Below are positions 45,235-56,920 of a DNA stretch of 64,000 nt, piece by piece. The translations under genes were made by a program, and so were the position numbers. The notes beneath the pieces are model-generated. The model did no database searches and was not told the DNA's origin. It was given only the letters and a program-made list of their open reading frames with translations. The stretch's first letter is position 1; every line of letters starts with the position of its first letter. This DNA comes from Garcia nutans (Eukaryota > Streptophyta > Magnoliopsida > Malpighiales > Euphorbiaceae), in NCBI GenBank assembly GCA_947685225.1, contig CANTUV010000015.1, positions 6,510,001-6,574,000 on the forward strand, written 5' to 3'.

Positions 45235-46084
45235 GTGGAAATGATGTCCACTTTTGGGTGAATGAATGTTTTAAGGCCAATTGTCCACCACTTTTTCTTT
45301 TCTTCTTTTTATAAACCCCAAATGGCTAATTTTCATTAGCCCAAATGTCTCTTCCTTTTATTTATTTAAAACCCAAGTCCTTAGACTTTCTTTTAATTAT
45401 ATTTTGGCCCCTCCACCTCCTTGTGCCGAAATTTTATGTCTAAGGTGTGAAAAGACCAAAATACCCTCCGGCGATTATTCGTTCGTAACTTTTAAACCGT
45501 ACAGTTCCACGAGGCAAACTATATATGATTTTGATCCTCTCGACCTCTACTTTCTATTTTTAGGGTCTATTTTAAATTTTCAAGTCATTTTGAAAAATTA
45601 TCAATAAGCCCTCGACTTTTTACAAAATTACCTTTAGGTCCTTTCTTTGCTCGGGTTTTGTCCGGGCTCCGTTTCTACTGACGATCATTTCATATTCAAC
45701 CCCTCGACGTCCTCTACACACTCATGTGTTTATTTTCTACTTGGTTTCATGTATAAATTTTAATTAATAATGACCAAAATGACCCTAGTCTATATGTCTT
45801 CGTTTCTCTCTAACGGGGCATATTCTGAAAAAACCGTTACACGTCGTTGCGACCCGATTTTTCTCTATTCTTTATTTTTGGAGTCTTTTAAGTGCACTAT
45901 TAATAACATCCAGTGCAACTTTTAGAAATTACAGTTAACTCCCCAAAACTTTTTTGAAATTACAATTATGTCCCATTGATCCTCTAGCCTTATCTGGGGC
46001 CGTTGTCAGAAATTATCTTCTCCTTTCCCCTTCTCTCACTGTGTACGTGACTACTATGCATAAATACAGTGGGCGGATGTGACA

Positions 46085-47010
46085 CAAGGTATCTAAGGCA
46101 TCCAACTTTAAGTCCTTTCCCTATCGAGTGGTGCACAACCTGTTGGTTCACACTCTTACAGCTCGGCTGAGCAGCACAGGGATGGTGAGCCTGAGAGATT
46201 TATTTTTCCTACACTGCATGGTACATAAGACCCGGTGCAATGTCACACACGCCATCACACACTTCTTTTACGAGCAGTCTAAAAAGGGAGCATCAGGTAC
46301 TTTGCATGGTGGCATGTATGTCACACGACTCGCTCGTCTCTTGGATGTGTTAGATGGCTGCCTACCTATGACGGTGGATGGTTTGCCCAAATATTGGGTA
46401 TGGACCCATTGAAGAGACTGAACCGGGAAAAGGTAGCTGGGCTGCAGGCACCTCCTATGGATTCAGATATACCAGAGGCAGCCCCTTTTGCTCCTCCTTC
46501 GGATATACCACCACCTCCACCTACAGATTTTCCGGGTTCGTCCACTGCCACTGGACCTTCTTCAACTGCTGCACCTTCTTCTTCTACTGGATCATCTTTT
46601 GTCTAGATCTCTACATTCCAAGACTGGCGCCAGTCGGTTAATGTTGAGTGGGATGATCACAGGAAACCCACAGATTTAGAGCGTCAGATTTGTAGGATCG
46701 AAGGTAAGATAGGGAATAATGAGCTTAATCAAAATAAGATCTTAACTCAGTAGGACTAGATGCAGCAGTTCATGCTTGAACAGACTACTTCTTTCCAAGC
46801 TCAGCTGGATCATGAGATCTTGAGAAGGCAATGGCTAGAATAATCCATGTTAGAGTTCTGGAGGTATCAAGGGTTTCACCCTTCGCAACCACCACCTCCA
46901 CCATACCAGCCACCTGCCCCTGCACCTGCACCTGCACCTGCACCTCCAGTTGATGTATCCGATGATGAGACCAGTGGTGATGATTCCAGCGATGCGCTGA
47001 ATTTTGACAA
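46085..47010 (+). pseudogene. Athila-like ORF of element G (plant transposon protein domain), broken
   Basis: Open from the B junction: VHNLLVHTLTARLS, RDLFFLHCMV, NVTHAITHFF, GGMYVTRLARLLDVLD match the 'putative plant transposon protein' domain carried by Athila-type gypsy elements. A frameshift occurs near 46380, after which MGMDPLKRLN and a Pro/Ser-rich part follow in another frame. There is a TAG at 46604-46606 and several further stops, then a (PA)n run near 46910-46950. Its start is beyond the B insertion, outside the window. Confidence 0.75.
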
Positions 47011-48286
47011 GCCCACATTTTATTCCATTTTCTTAACTTATTTACTATTCTTTTTCTGTATCTTTATTTTTATTCCTTTTCGACAATTGCATTTTTCTTT
47101 AAGAACTATTTTATTTGTTTGTTTATTTCATTTCCTTATGTCTTACCTTCGTTTCTGTATTTTAGTTTTTATTTTGAAGCAAATTCGTCTTCACCATACT
47201 CTTGGAATCGTACTCATATTTGTCCAATCATGGACATGGAAGGGAAATTTTTCTCTCTCCTCGTTATTTCTTATTTTGCACACACATTGAGGACAATGTG
47301 CTTCTTAAGTGTGGGGGAGAGGTATACTTTCTTTATTGAGTTTCTATTATTTCATTCTTTCCATTTGATTCATTTGTCTTAATTAAATTTTGCAAATTTT
47401 TTTTGGATTCAAGTAAGCTAGATTGCTATACTAGTGTGAATTGAAATGGTTTCTCTTTATATATTAAATTAATTTTTGATTTTTCTAAATGATAATTTCT
47501 TGTTGAGGTTAACTTGGTTTTCTTGATCAATTGCTGAGGATCGACTGTAATAGCTATAATTAAGTAGTGGATTGATGGAAATTGGACACATCTAAAGTTT
47601 AAAACCTTAGTTACATTTTTTAGCATGTTATAATTCCTTAGATTCTTGAGTCGGACTTAGTATGACCCTTCAGTTTTTGACCCTTGAACAGTTAAATAAT
47701 AATAATAATAAAAATATAAATAAATAAATAAATCTAATAAAACGGGCTTTGAAAATTTATCCCTATTCCACTGATTTTTACTCTTGAATTAAAACAAATG
47801 AGTTGGAATCATGAATAATACTAGTAGCTATTTGAACGGTGATTCTGGCTGAGTAACCGGGGGTCGGCATCACAAATATTTACCTTCATGTCAAAAGGTT
47901 AGTATCAACAAGTCGGGCTCCTTAAAATGTATATAAATGTGTATATACAGTTTAAAAAAAGAAATATAAAAAAAGGGGTTAAAAAACTTAAGAGAAAATT
48001 TACATTTTTTTGTACTTTGTTCATGACTTTTAGATTTTCTAGAATTTTATGCTCAATCTTTTAACTCTGGATTTTTAGGTTTTAGGTCTGTGAAATTTTT
48101 GTTTTGAAATTCTTGATTCAGCTGTTATGATTGTGAATTAGTTTTTGGTTGAGAACGTCGGGTTTTCTGATTCGAGTTTTGTCAAACTTTTCTTTTCTTT
48201 TTGAATAAAGAGGGGTTCGTCATTTCTGCTTATTATAGTGATTTAGTTTGCTTGAGGACAAGCAAAAACTCAAGTGTGGGGGCATT
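47011..48286 (+). other. G 3' untranslated region with duplicated PPT-like block
   Basis: T-rich, without genes. It contains an AAT/AAAT low-complexity run at 47695-47735 and two copies of a TTGAGGACAA...AAGTGTGGGGG block (47285-47322 and 48252-48286). The second is the polypurine tract against the LTR. Confidence 0.75.
48271..48286 (+). promoter_or_regulatory. Polypurine tract of G
   Basis: CAAGTGTGGGGGCATT directly before the LTR start TGATAAGTGC, a typical Athila/Tat 3' arrangement. Confidence 0.85.
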
Positions 48287-48605
48287 TGATAAGTGCACAA
48301 TTGATGATATTTTGTCCCTATTTCTTAATATGATTATTATCCAATTGAGTTTAATTTATTTGTTCAAGTGCTTTTTAGGGTTAATTTCAGAAATTCTCTG
48401 TATTTCGAGGCTTATGGTCATTTCGGAGGAATTACAGATGAAAGTAGAGGAAAAGAGAAAAATTCTTCAAGTGACACGTCCATGGACATGGGCGTGTCAA
48501 TGGACGTGCCCTTGATACTGCCATACAGAAGTATTGACACGCCCAGTGACATGGGTGTGTCATCGAGCGTGCCTATTCCAATGATTCACAGTGGCTGTGA
48601 TACGC
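48287..48605 (+). repeat. G 3' LTR, part left of element E
   Basis: Starts TGATAAGTGC. It contains GACACG/CGTGTC palindromic words (48476-48605). It is interrupted at 48605 by E and continues at 59261. Confidence 0.88.
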
Positions 48606-50839
48606 TGTAGACCCTTAATTTTTGACCCGGTCCGGTCCGATATATTTTAATTAGTCCAAAATAATTTTTTTGTTGTCCAATATATTTTAATTAGTCCAAA
48701 ATAATTTTTGTTATTTTAATTAAATAATTTTTGCTTTAGTATCTAATTTTTATTAATAAAAAATAAAAAAATAATAATAAACAATAAAATAAAATAAAAA
48801 ATAAAGTAAGAAAAAGAAAAAAATGAAGGGGGGTCGGCTGCGGCGAAATGGCTTGGCCATTTCGCCCGCAGGAATTTCCTACAGGCAAAATGGCCAACAG
48901 GCCCATTTCGCACGCGCTGCCGCAGCCAGCTGCGGCAGCTTTTTCGCCAGCGTATTTTTTCCGCAGCTAATTTTTTTTGCCAGCGCAATTTTTCAGCAGC
49001 AGTTTTTTTTTGCCAACGAAATTTTTTTGACTCAAATTTTCTGAAACCTAATACAATTAGGTTTCGGTTTCCTTTTCTTAATCAATATTAGCTTCCGTAA
49101 ATAACTAGAAATATACATCAAATTCTTCTATAAATAAGGACTAAACAACACAAAAGAAAAAGGGGAGAAATAATCAAGAAAATCGGACAGAAGCTGGAGC
49201 AAAAGTGGAAACCGAAACTGTGAAGGAAAACCTTGAATCAAGCTGATTTTTGAGAAAGCAGAAAAACAATTAAAGCAATTCAAAGGCAAAAATGCTTTTC
49301 TTTGATTTGGTTCATTCAAGAAGCAATTTTGGTGCAACCCACGAAAGAAGGTTTGAATTCTTAATTTCTTTATATTTTTTTACAGTAGCATAAACTATCC
49401 AATTGTGTCTTTTAATTCAAAAACCCTAGAACTTTAGTTTAGCTTTTCTAAAGTTTAAAAACCTTATTTCGTTGCTTTGTTTTCCAAAAAACTTACAATT
49501 GTTATTTTTTCTTCATCAAAGTCTTAAAAACCTAATTTAACATGTTTCTTTTCAAAACCATAATTTAAATTATGTTTCTTTCTAAACACCTTAACAAATA
49601 TCTTTTCTATTTATGTGAACTTTAAATCATTTATTTATTTTCATAAAACTTCATAAAATTATCAAATTGATTTCCAAACCCTAAAAACTTCATGCATTCA
49701 CCGAAACCCTAATTCAAATTTAAAACTAAACAATAAACCTTAAACTCCTTCAAAGCCTTAAATCCTAATTTTTTCTAAACCCTAATCCTTTAAAACTTTA
49801 AAAACCATATAAACCCCAAATGTTTAATTTTACACAGTAAGCATGAAACACAATTCAATAAATAACCAAACCACAAATCTAAGTATTTTAAAGTGTCCAA
49901 ACCCTAGTTTCATGATTTCACCATTCAAACACTAATTTGGTTAATCAAAGAACTTCATCAATCTTTTAAAACATAAAACCTTAATCTATTTTAATTTCTT
50001 TAAAAAATCACAGTAGCCTAAATTCCATAAATTCCAAAACCCTAAACACATAAAATAAAGAACCCTAAATGGAAACAGTAGCTATAATTTAGATTTTTAT
50101 TTGTTTAATTCTATATTTGATTATGCTTTAATTTATTTTATATGCTTTAATTTATTTAAGTTCAATGCTTGGATTATTTAATTTATCATGGATGGATGTT
50201 TATTTTCTATTGATGTTTAATACCTTTGATGAATGATTTATTTATGATGAATGGTTATTTACTTTTATTTCCAAATGTTGTAAGGGGTATGTTTTCACTT
50301 GGTGGGTACCTCATTAGTTAAATATCATGTAATTTAATTTGCTTTTCTATTTTAGAACCTATGTAAAGGATATGTTTCTACCTTTTGGTGGGTGTCCTAT
50401 TTAGGCATGGATTATGTAAGGGCATGTTTCCATCTTCGGATGGGTGTCCATTTATTGGTTTTGCTTGGACATTACTTTGATTTTAATATAATGATGCTTT
50501 CTTTTAACTGTTGTGTGTAATATGGATAATATTATTATATTTAAGAATTTTATAATAATAAGACCTGTAAAGGAGGCCGGTTCCAATGAACCGGGCGTTG
50601 TGGGGGTGTTGGGCCATTTCTCACCTTCCCCACACGTACCCAACGTTTTAAACCCACTAGGGGGTTGGGGATTCCTTAGGAATCGAGTAATCCACCCCTT
50701 TCTTATTTCATGGCCCGTCCGGGTGGCGACTCCATTTTCTCCAGAGTTAGGTCCATGTTCTCTAAGGCCCCGAGTCTAAACAGTGCCAAAGTCGCAAAAA
50801 TCATTCCACCGGGAGTGGGGGCAAAAATCCCCGCTCACA
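48606..50839 (+). repeat. 5' LTR of E
   Basis: 2234 bp, TGTAGACCC...GCTCACA. A TATA-box candidate TATAAATAAGG is at 49129-49139. The stretch 49420-50075 is rich in AAACCCTAA telobox-like words. No gene is seen. Confidence 0.93.
49129..49139 (+). promoter_or_regulatory. TATA-box candidate of E LTR
   Basis: TATAAATAAGG; the 3' LTR has TATAAATAAAG at 57423. Confidence 0.6.
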
Positions 50840-50840
50840 G

Positions 50841-50857
50841 TGGCGACTCCACTGGGG
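50841..50857 (+). promoter_or_regulatory. Primer-binding site of E
   Basis: TGGCGACTCCACTGGGG, one base after the LTR end, a type common in plant Tat elements. The tRNA is not assigned here. F has the same site at 62522-62538. Confidence 0.88.
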
Positions 50858-51855
50858 GATAAGAGAAGTTGATTCCATTGGTCATTATATTATTCTATTC
50901 TTTCTTATAATTATATTATCCATTGCATCATATTCGATTTCATCGTGTGCGTGAGTTAGGACGCCCGTGTTACTCTTGTTATGTTATGTAAGGGATACCA
51001 TACTTTCACTCAAGGTATGGAGATCGAGCATGGTATAACCACTCATAGCCTTGTACCATTCGGCATATACTTGCTATGGGAACCTATGCCTTTTAACCAC
51101 AAAGACTAAAGCCCATGTAATTGGCCTAGTTACTTTCCTTAGGTTTTACCCCAAATGCATGTTGTTGGACTATGGTTAATTTATCTTGGCTTAAATCATG
51201 GCTTATTTGGTTTGTTCTTTTTCTAATATGACCTAAGTATATTATAAGCCCAAGATAAATTTTTCTATAAAGTCCAAAAGAACAAAGCTATTTTCAAAAT
51301 TTTTCAAGATGGTCTTTGGACATAAAACTTTTCTAAAAATAAATCAAAAATTCTTTTGCTCATGGCCTAAATACTAAGCCCAAAATTCATTTTTCCTAAA
51401 ATCTTTTTACAATGGGCTTGGAAACAGAATTATTTTCATCCAACTTTTCTTACAAAGAGCTTGCAAAAATATTTAGGTCAATTAAGAAATACCAAAATCA
51501 ATTATGAGCCTAGTTTATACTAAGAATAATTAATCATGGGCTTGTTTTTGGCATGAACCATTAGTTACTCTTTTTAAGTGAGAAATCTATCTATAATAAA
51601 CCTCTTAATTTAGTTTTAATCCAATGTAGCATAAAAGCTACTATAGTTGGTTGAATGGATTAAAACCTAATTAATGAGAATTATTATAAACTGATAGATT
51701 GAAACGTCTGAGGGAATTATTCGAAAGCAAGGTACCCCATGTTGGTATTTTGTTAACCATATACCTAGGAAAAGAGACTTGCCATCCGTTTGTGGATGTT
51801 ATAAAGTTGGAAGGAGCGCCCTAATTATCCTTGTTTGTTGATTGTTTGTGCATAC
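50858..51855 (+). other. E leader
   Basis: About 1 kb between primer site and gag, homologous to the F leader (61524-62521). No gene. Confidence 0.75.
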
Positions 51856-53407
51856 ATGCATACATTTGCATCTCATATCATTGATCCTCTCTGGCTCACA
51901 GCCTTGGATTATGATAGTAAAGCTTACGACAATTCGACCTACGCCGGAAGCGAAGAATCTAGCAACGACTCAATCACTTGCTCACCAAAAATAATGGATC
52001 CCGAACAAATTCAAAGAATGGTGGATGATGCCCTCAACGCCAAGAAGGAAGAAATAAAAGAGGCCATGGCCGAACCATAAAGAATCAACTAGCTGCAATT
52101 TTAGGAAACAATGCTGAAGCATCTGCTAGCGCTAAGAAGCCAAAGGACAATGGGAAGGCTAAAATTGGTGAAGTAGCTTTTGATGATGATAAGGTAATCA
52201 TTAATGATAATGATTGGGCTCAATACTACCAAGATCCTCAAGACAAAAAGGAGCCGAAGGTTGTTGAGAAGGCAACTTTTGAAAAGACTGAAAATTCTGA
52301 TGTTGAAAAAATGATTGCGGATTTATAAAAGAAATTTGAGAAGAAACTGAAAACCGAAGAAATGTCCGAGATCGACAAATTATTTGAGCTAGATGAAGAA
52401 GTTCCATACAAATTCAAGATGCCATCTTTTGAGAAGTTTGATGGAACCGGAAATCCACATCTCCATGTAAAGCAGTATATCACTGCTATGCAGTCTGCTC
52501 GAGCTACTAAGGCTCAAACTCTAAGGTACTTCATACTCTCATTGGACCCTGTTGTCCAAAATTTGTTCAATACCTTGGAAGATGAAACACAAAAGAGTTG
52601 GGATCTGCTTTACAAAGCCTTCATCCAATAATATGGATATAATGTTGAAATGGAAGTTACCTTAATGGAAGTTGAGTCCATTAGACAAAGGCCAAATGAG
52701 AAACAAGGCCTATGTGAAGAGATGGAGAAACAAGGCCGCTTTGCTCAAGAAAAGGCCCGATGAATCTGATAAAATAAGGATGATCGTGAGAAGTGTCCTG
52801 CCCAATCTCTGTGAAAGGATGTCTCACACCCTTATAAGTGATTTCAAAGATCTTCTCCAAACTGATCTACAAATTGAAGAGTGGGAAAGGGAGAAAAATC
52901 ACTTTTCAGTAAGAAGGAATGAGAAAGGGAACTACCAGTCGGGCAATCAAAGCATGAAAAAATAAGTTGGTGTCAATACAACCGGTCAAGCAAATAGAAG
53001 GCAGTTTTTAGATCTGGGGAAGCCTTTGTCTTGGGTCTTCGACAAGCTACAAAAGAAAGGGTTGTTACAACCATTGGCTCCTCAACCTTTGCCTAGTCCA
53101 TTACCCCCAAAATTTGATACTAAGGCTTTTTGTCAATTTCATTAGACTCAAGGACATGAGACTGATAGATGTACCTGATTAAGGCATGAGATTCAAGATT
53201 TGATTTATAGTGGCAAGCTACCCGAGCCGGATAAGCCCAACACCAAAGACAATCCATTACCAAGGTTCAATAGAGTACCTCCACGGGCAACCTTCATGGT
53301 GGGAAAAGGATTGGAAGAAGATTTTGTTTTATCATCCTTTCAAGATGGAAATATTGAAGATGTTAAAGGAAAATAAGCTTAAACTCAACAAACTTTCCTT
53401 AGCTTGA
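51856..53407 (+). pseudogene. E gag (Tat/Ogre-type), broken
   Basis: The ATG at 51856 (MHTFASHIIDP) is conserved with F. A 1-bp loss near 52072, a TAA at 52326-52328, a TAA at 52629-52631 and a small replacement near 52692 break the frame. The gag domain PSFEKFDGTGNPHLHVKQY and WDLLYKAFIQ is clear, followed by RWRNKAALLKKRPDES. Downstream, a zinc-knuckle-like CQFH...QGHETDRC is interrupted by stops. Homology fades near 53400. Confidence 0.88.
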
Positions 53408-55921
53408 ATGTTGCTTTTCAATTTTACTTTCTTTAATATTTAAATTGGAACAATCTTGTTTTTCAAATTTAAAATTGCTTGAATAAAGTATTTTCATCAA
53501 AATTTTTGTTGGTCTTTGTTCATTTTGGTGCTCAACCAATGAGGAATCTAGCTTGATAATTCATGAATTAATATATTTATGCATCATGACTTGAATGACT
53601 TTACTAGGTGAGGGAATTGCTTTATAGCATTGAGTTGTGTATGCTTACTTAGAGAGGGCTCCTGCATAATTATCTTTGTCTAGGTCCTAGTCAGTCTTAG
53701 AACATGCTTTGACAAACTTTCGAGACAAAATTGAACTCTGCTTATTTAAGGGAGAGATGATCTAGGCATTCTTTGGTTAGCCAATAACTATTATCCACCC
53801 ATTAAATATCAATCTCTAGTTGTCCCTTTGAGCCTTCATAAGATTTTAGCTTTCTTTTCATTGGCTTAAAAACCCCAATAACCTACCCTGTGCTGTTGTG
53901 ATACTTTTGACAAGTTTTATGATCACTAAGATAAAGAGGCAAGAAGATCAAAGAAAGCAATGATTAGTCAAGATCATGAGGATAGTTGAAGTCCTCAAGA
54001 CCATGAAGATAGTTAAAGTTCTCAAGACCATAAGGGTAGTTGATGTTTTCAAGACCATAAGAGTAGTTGAAGTTCACCTAGCATCTTCAATCTATCAAGA
54101 CAATATCAGAGTAACAAATGATTTATCCCTGTTAAAGGAGATTTATGTTGCTCCACTCATCCATTATTGGAAGCCCAAGTTGGTACAAACAAGACAACTC
54201 TGTTTGAGCTAGAACCAAAAAAGGAAAGAAAGAAAGAAAAAAAAAACTAAAGAAAAGAAGAAGAAAAGAAAAAGAAAAGAAGAAAAAGAGAAAGAAAAGA
54301 AAAAAGATAAAACCTAAAAGGCGGTTCAAAAAGCCAACTGAGTTCTCTTTTACCTAAAGCAACAAAAGGCTTCCATTTGCTTTATAAGGAAAGTTTGACT
54401 TGAATTGGTCCAACCCAACCAAAGATTCAATCAAAATTGGAGAAAAAAGGAAGAAGACCATTCAGTTCTTGAAAGTTCTGTACTTGACTGTCCTACAAGG
54501 AAGAAGGTCCAAGAAAGGGGAGAGTAAGTAAAATAAAAGGAAAGAAAAGGGAGAAGAAGAAAAGAAACAAATTTGGGTAACAAACTTTTTGCAAGGGCAA
54601 AGGCTGTCCTAATCAAGATCCACACTAATGCCAAGAAGATAGAAGGAATTTAGAGTCTAGCAAGATTGCTCCCAGCTGTCTAAAGTTCCAACAAGAAATT
54701 TGTAGTGTGAGGGTTTGTCCATTGTGTCACATTAGCTCCTATCTCAAAATTGCCTTTATTTAACCCATGTCCCTTATAGACCCCATTTCAAGCCTATCAA
54801 AGACATGTTGATCTCTCTTGGTAGGTAGAGTCTATTAGTGAAGATAGTTTGGATAATCATGCATATGAGATAGACAATATTTAAACTCAAATGAGACCTT
54901 TGGCCAAGTAATGTGTATGTGCCTATCTGAAGTGCAACAATTCTAGCTTAAATAGAAATGATTCTCGGGTTTAGTACTGTAACTAGGGTTGTCATGTTAT
55001 AGATATGTTAATTTGAAAAAATCAAGTCCTGAGGTACATTGACATTAATTTGGCAAAGCCAACATTTGATTTCAAATTTAAAAAAAAAATGTTTTGTCAT
55101 ACAAAGCCTTCAAGTTAACGGAAGTATGTTGAACCTGCAAAGGACACATTGGGCAAAGGAAATTATTATTGGCAAAGTTATAAAGAAACTACCAACCGAC
55201 ATGCTGAAATATAGTTTGAAATAGATGCATCACTGACTCTGCTGCTTAGGGGCTCCACCACTCATGTTTTCAACATCTTGAAGATAAAAGCCACAAATGC
55301 AAAGCTTTCTATCATTCCAATGCAAGACTTGAACAAGCATCAAAACTGAACCAATGAGAACACTTCTGCTGATCACCTCGGTCTGTGAGTCGATGGAACA
55401 ACTGTAAGTATTATTCATGCATATCATGCATACATGAGCATATCACATCGCACTTTCTTGTATTGTCTATTCTTTATCAAAGTGAACAGCAAACACTCTG
55501 TGAAGTAAAGAATCAAAAGAAGATGTCAAATCAGGGGGGGCATTGAAAGCCCATTGCTTGAGAAAGCTCCAATAATTTTGCAAAGAGAAGAAATGCCTGC
55601 TTATGTAAAGAACTAGACAAGAAAAACAACAACCAAAGCTTGCATGGAAAAAATCTTTGGTTTGAGCCTACACAGGGGGCAAAGTTTCTCCTTTTCAATT
55701 TTTTTAAAGTTTATACACCAAATATTTTCAAACTCACTTACAAATATTTTGCCACACAGGGGGCAAGGAGAGGATATAAGGTCCAATTAAAAATAGTTGA
55801 ATTTTTGCAAAGGAAGAACAAAAAGAATGGAACATTAGAACTATCAAAAGAATGATGACGCAAATGACAAAAGATCAGTCTAGCTAGAAGAGCTGAAGCC
55901 AATACAAGACTTAATCTCAAA
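53408..55921 (+). other. E non-coding interior
   Basis: About 2.5 kb with no pol-related sequence. It contains a purine (GAA/AAAG) tract at 54213-54315 and two internal copies of the polypurine-tract word AGGGGGCAA (near 55672 and 55755). Confidence 0.7.
54213..54315 (+). repeat. Purine tract (AAG-rich)
   Basis: Almost pure A/G run of about 100 bp; the matching minus-strand frame is only poly-Phe/Leu and not a gene. Confidence 0.85.
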
Positions 55922-56307
55922 GGATGAAGATCCATTTTCAAGAGTGAAGACCCGATCTCAAAGGATGAAGATCCATTTGCAAGGGCGAAGACCCAATCTC
56001 AAAGGATGAAGATCCATTTGCAAGGGCGAAGACCCAATCTCAAAGGATGAAGATCCATTTGCAAGGGTGAAGACCCGATCTCAAAGGATGAAGATCCATT
56101 TTCAAGGGTGAAAACCCGATCTCAAAGGATGAAGATCCATTTGCAAGGGTGAAGACTCGATCTCAAAGGATGAAGATCCATTTTCAAGGGTGAAGACTCG
56201 ATCTCAAAGGATGAAGATCCATTTTCAAGGGTGAAGACCCGATCTCAAAGGATGAAGATCCATTTTCAAGGATGAAGACCCGATCTCAAAGGATGAAGAT
56301 CCATTTT
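55922..56307 (+). repeat. 41-bp minisatellite, nine full copies
   Basis: The unit starts GGATGAAGATCCATTT, with starts at 55922, 55963 and so on every 41 bp up to 56291 (partial). Variants occur at a few fixed positions. 41 is not a multiple of 3 and stops occur, so it is not coding. It lies in the 3' untranslated region of E. Confidence 0.95.
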
Positions 56308-56381
56308 GTGTGCGAAAAACCACGACGCATAGAATAACAGGAGCAATCAGACTTCTCAAATGATAAAAGGTCAGTCAAACT

Positions 56382-56834
56382 CAATCTCCGATTCAAGCAC
56401 CCATTCTCGGGTCCAAGCACCCAAATTAATTCAAGCTCAGGTCCGAGTACCCAAATCAATTCAATCTCAGGTCCAAGTACCCATTCTCGGGTCCAAGTAC
56501 CAAAATTAAATCAATCTCGGGTCCAAGTACCCAATCCTGGGTCCAAGTACCCAAATTCAATCCAATCTCGGGTCCAAGTACCCAATCTTGAATCCAAGTA
56601 CCCATTCTTGGGTCCAAGTACCCAAATCAAATCCAATCTCGGGTCCAAGTACCCAATCCCGAGTCCAAGTACCCAAATCAAATTCAATTTCGGATCCAAG
56701 TACCCAATCTCTAGTCTAAATACCCAATCTCGGGTCCAAGTATCCAATCCCGGGTCCAAGTACCCAAATTCAATCCAATCTCGGGTCCAAGTGCCCAAAT
56801 CAAGTTCAATCTCGGGTCCAAGTACCCAAAACAA
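56382..56834 (+). repeat. Short-unit minisatellite (GGTCCAAGTACCCA)
   Basis: About two dozen copies of GGTCCAAGTACCCA-like words with variable AT-rich spacers. It gives an apparent minus-strand frame of repeating TWTRDW/GYLDP, which is a repeat translation and not a gene. Confidence 0.93.
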
Positions 56835-56907
56835 ATTTAAATCACCATCTCAAAAATTAAGTCTTATTGCTTTTCACTCTCTTTCACTAAAGTTTCAGAT
56901 CATTCAA

Positions 56908-56920
56908 GCAGGGGGCAAAC
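56908..56920 (+). promoter_or_regulatory. Polypurine tract of E
   Basis: GCAGGGGGCAAAC abuts the 3' LTR. Confidence 0.85.

Larger units (their letters stand above)
43126..46084 (-). repeat. 5' LTR of B1
   Basis: 2959 bp, element sense TGTCACATCC...GGTGTTATA. The terminal CA is TA, a C-to-T change. It holds hairpins at 43600-43640, CCCTCACCA-word repeats at 43872-44002 and a TATA-like block at 45225-45234. The bases after it, CAAGG (46085-46089), should be one copy of the target duplication in G; the other is outside the window. Confidence 0.92.

Noticed and set aside
49420..50075. Interstitial telomere array
   Set aside because: The AAACCCTAA words are scattered and not in tandem; they are described as telobox-like words instead.
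54132..54329. Minus-strand hydrophobic Phe/Leu-rich frame
   Set aside because: It is the complement of the AAG-rich purine tract.
56511..56834. 107-codon minus-strand frame with repeating GYLDPGLGTWTRD
   Set aside because: It is the translation of the short-unit minisatellite; there is no start context, no family and the same words read in any frame.
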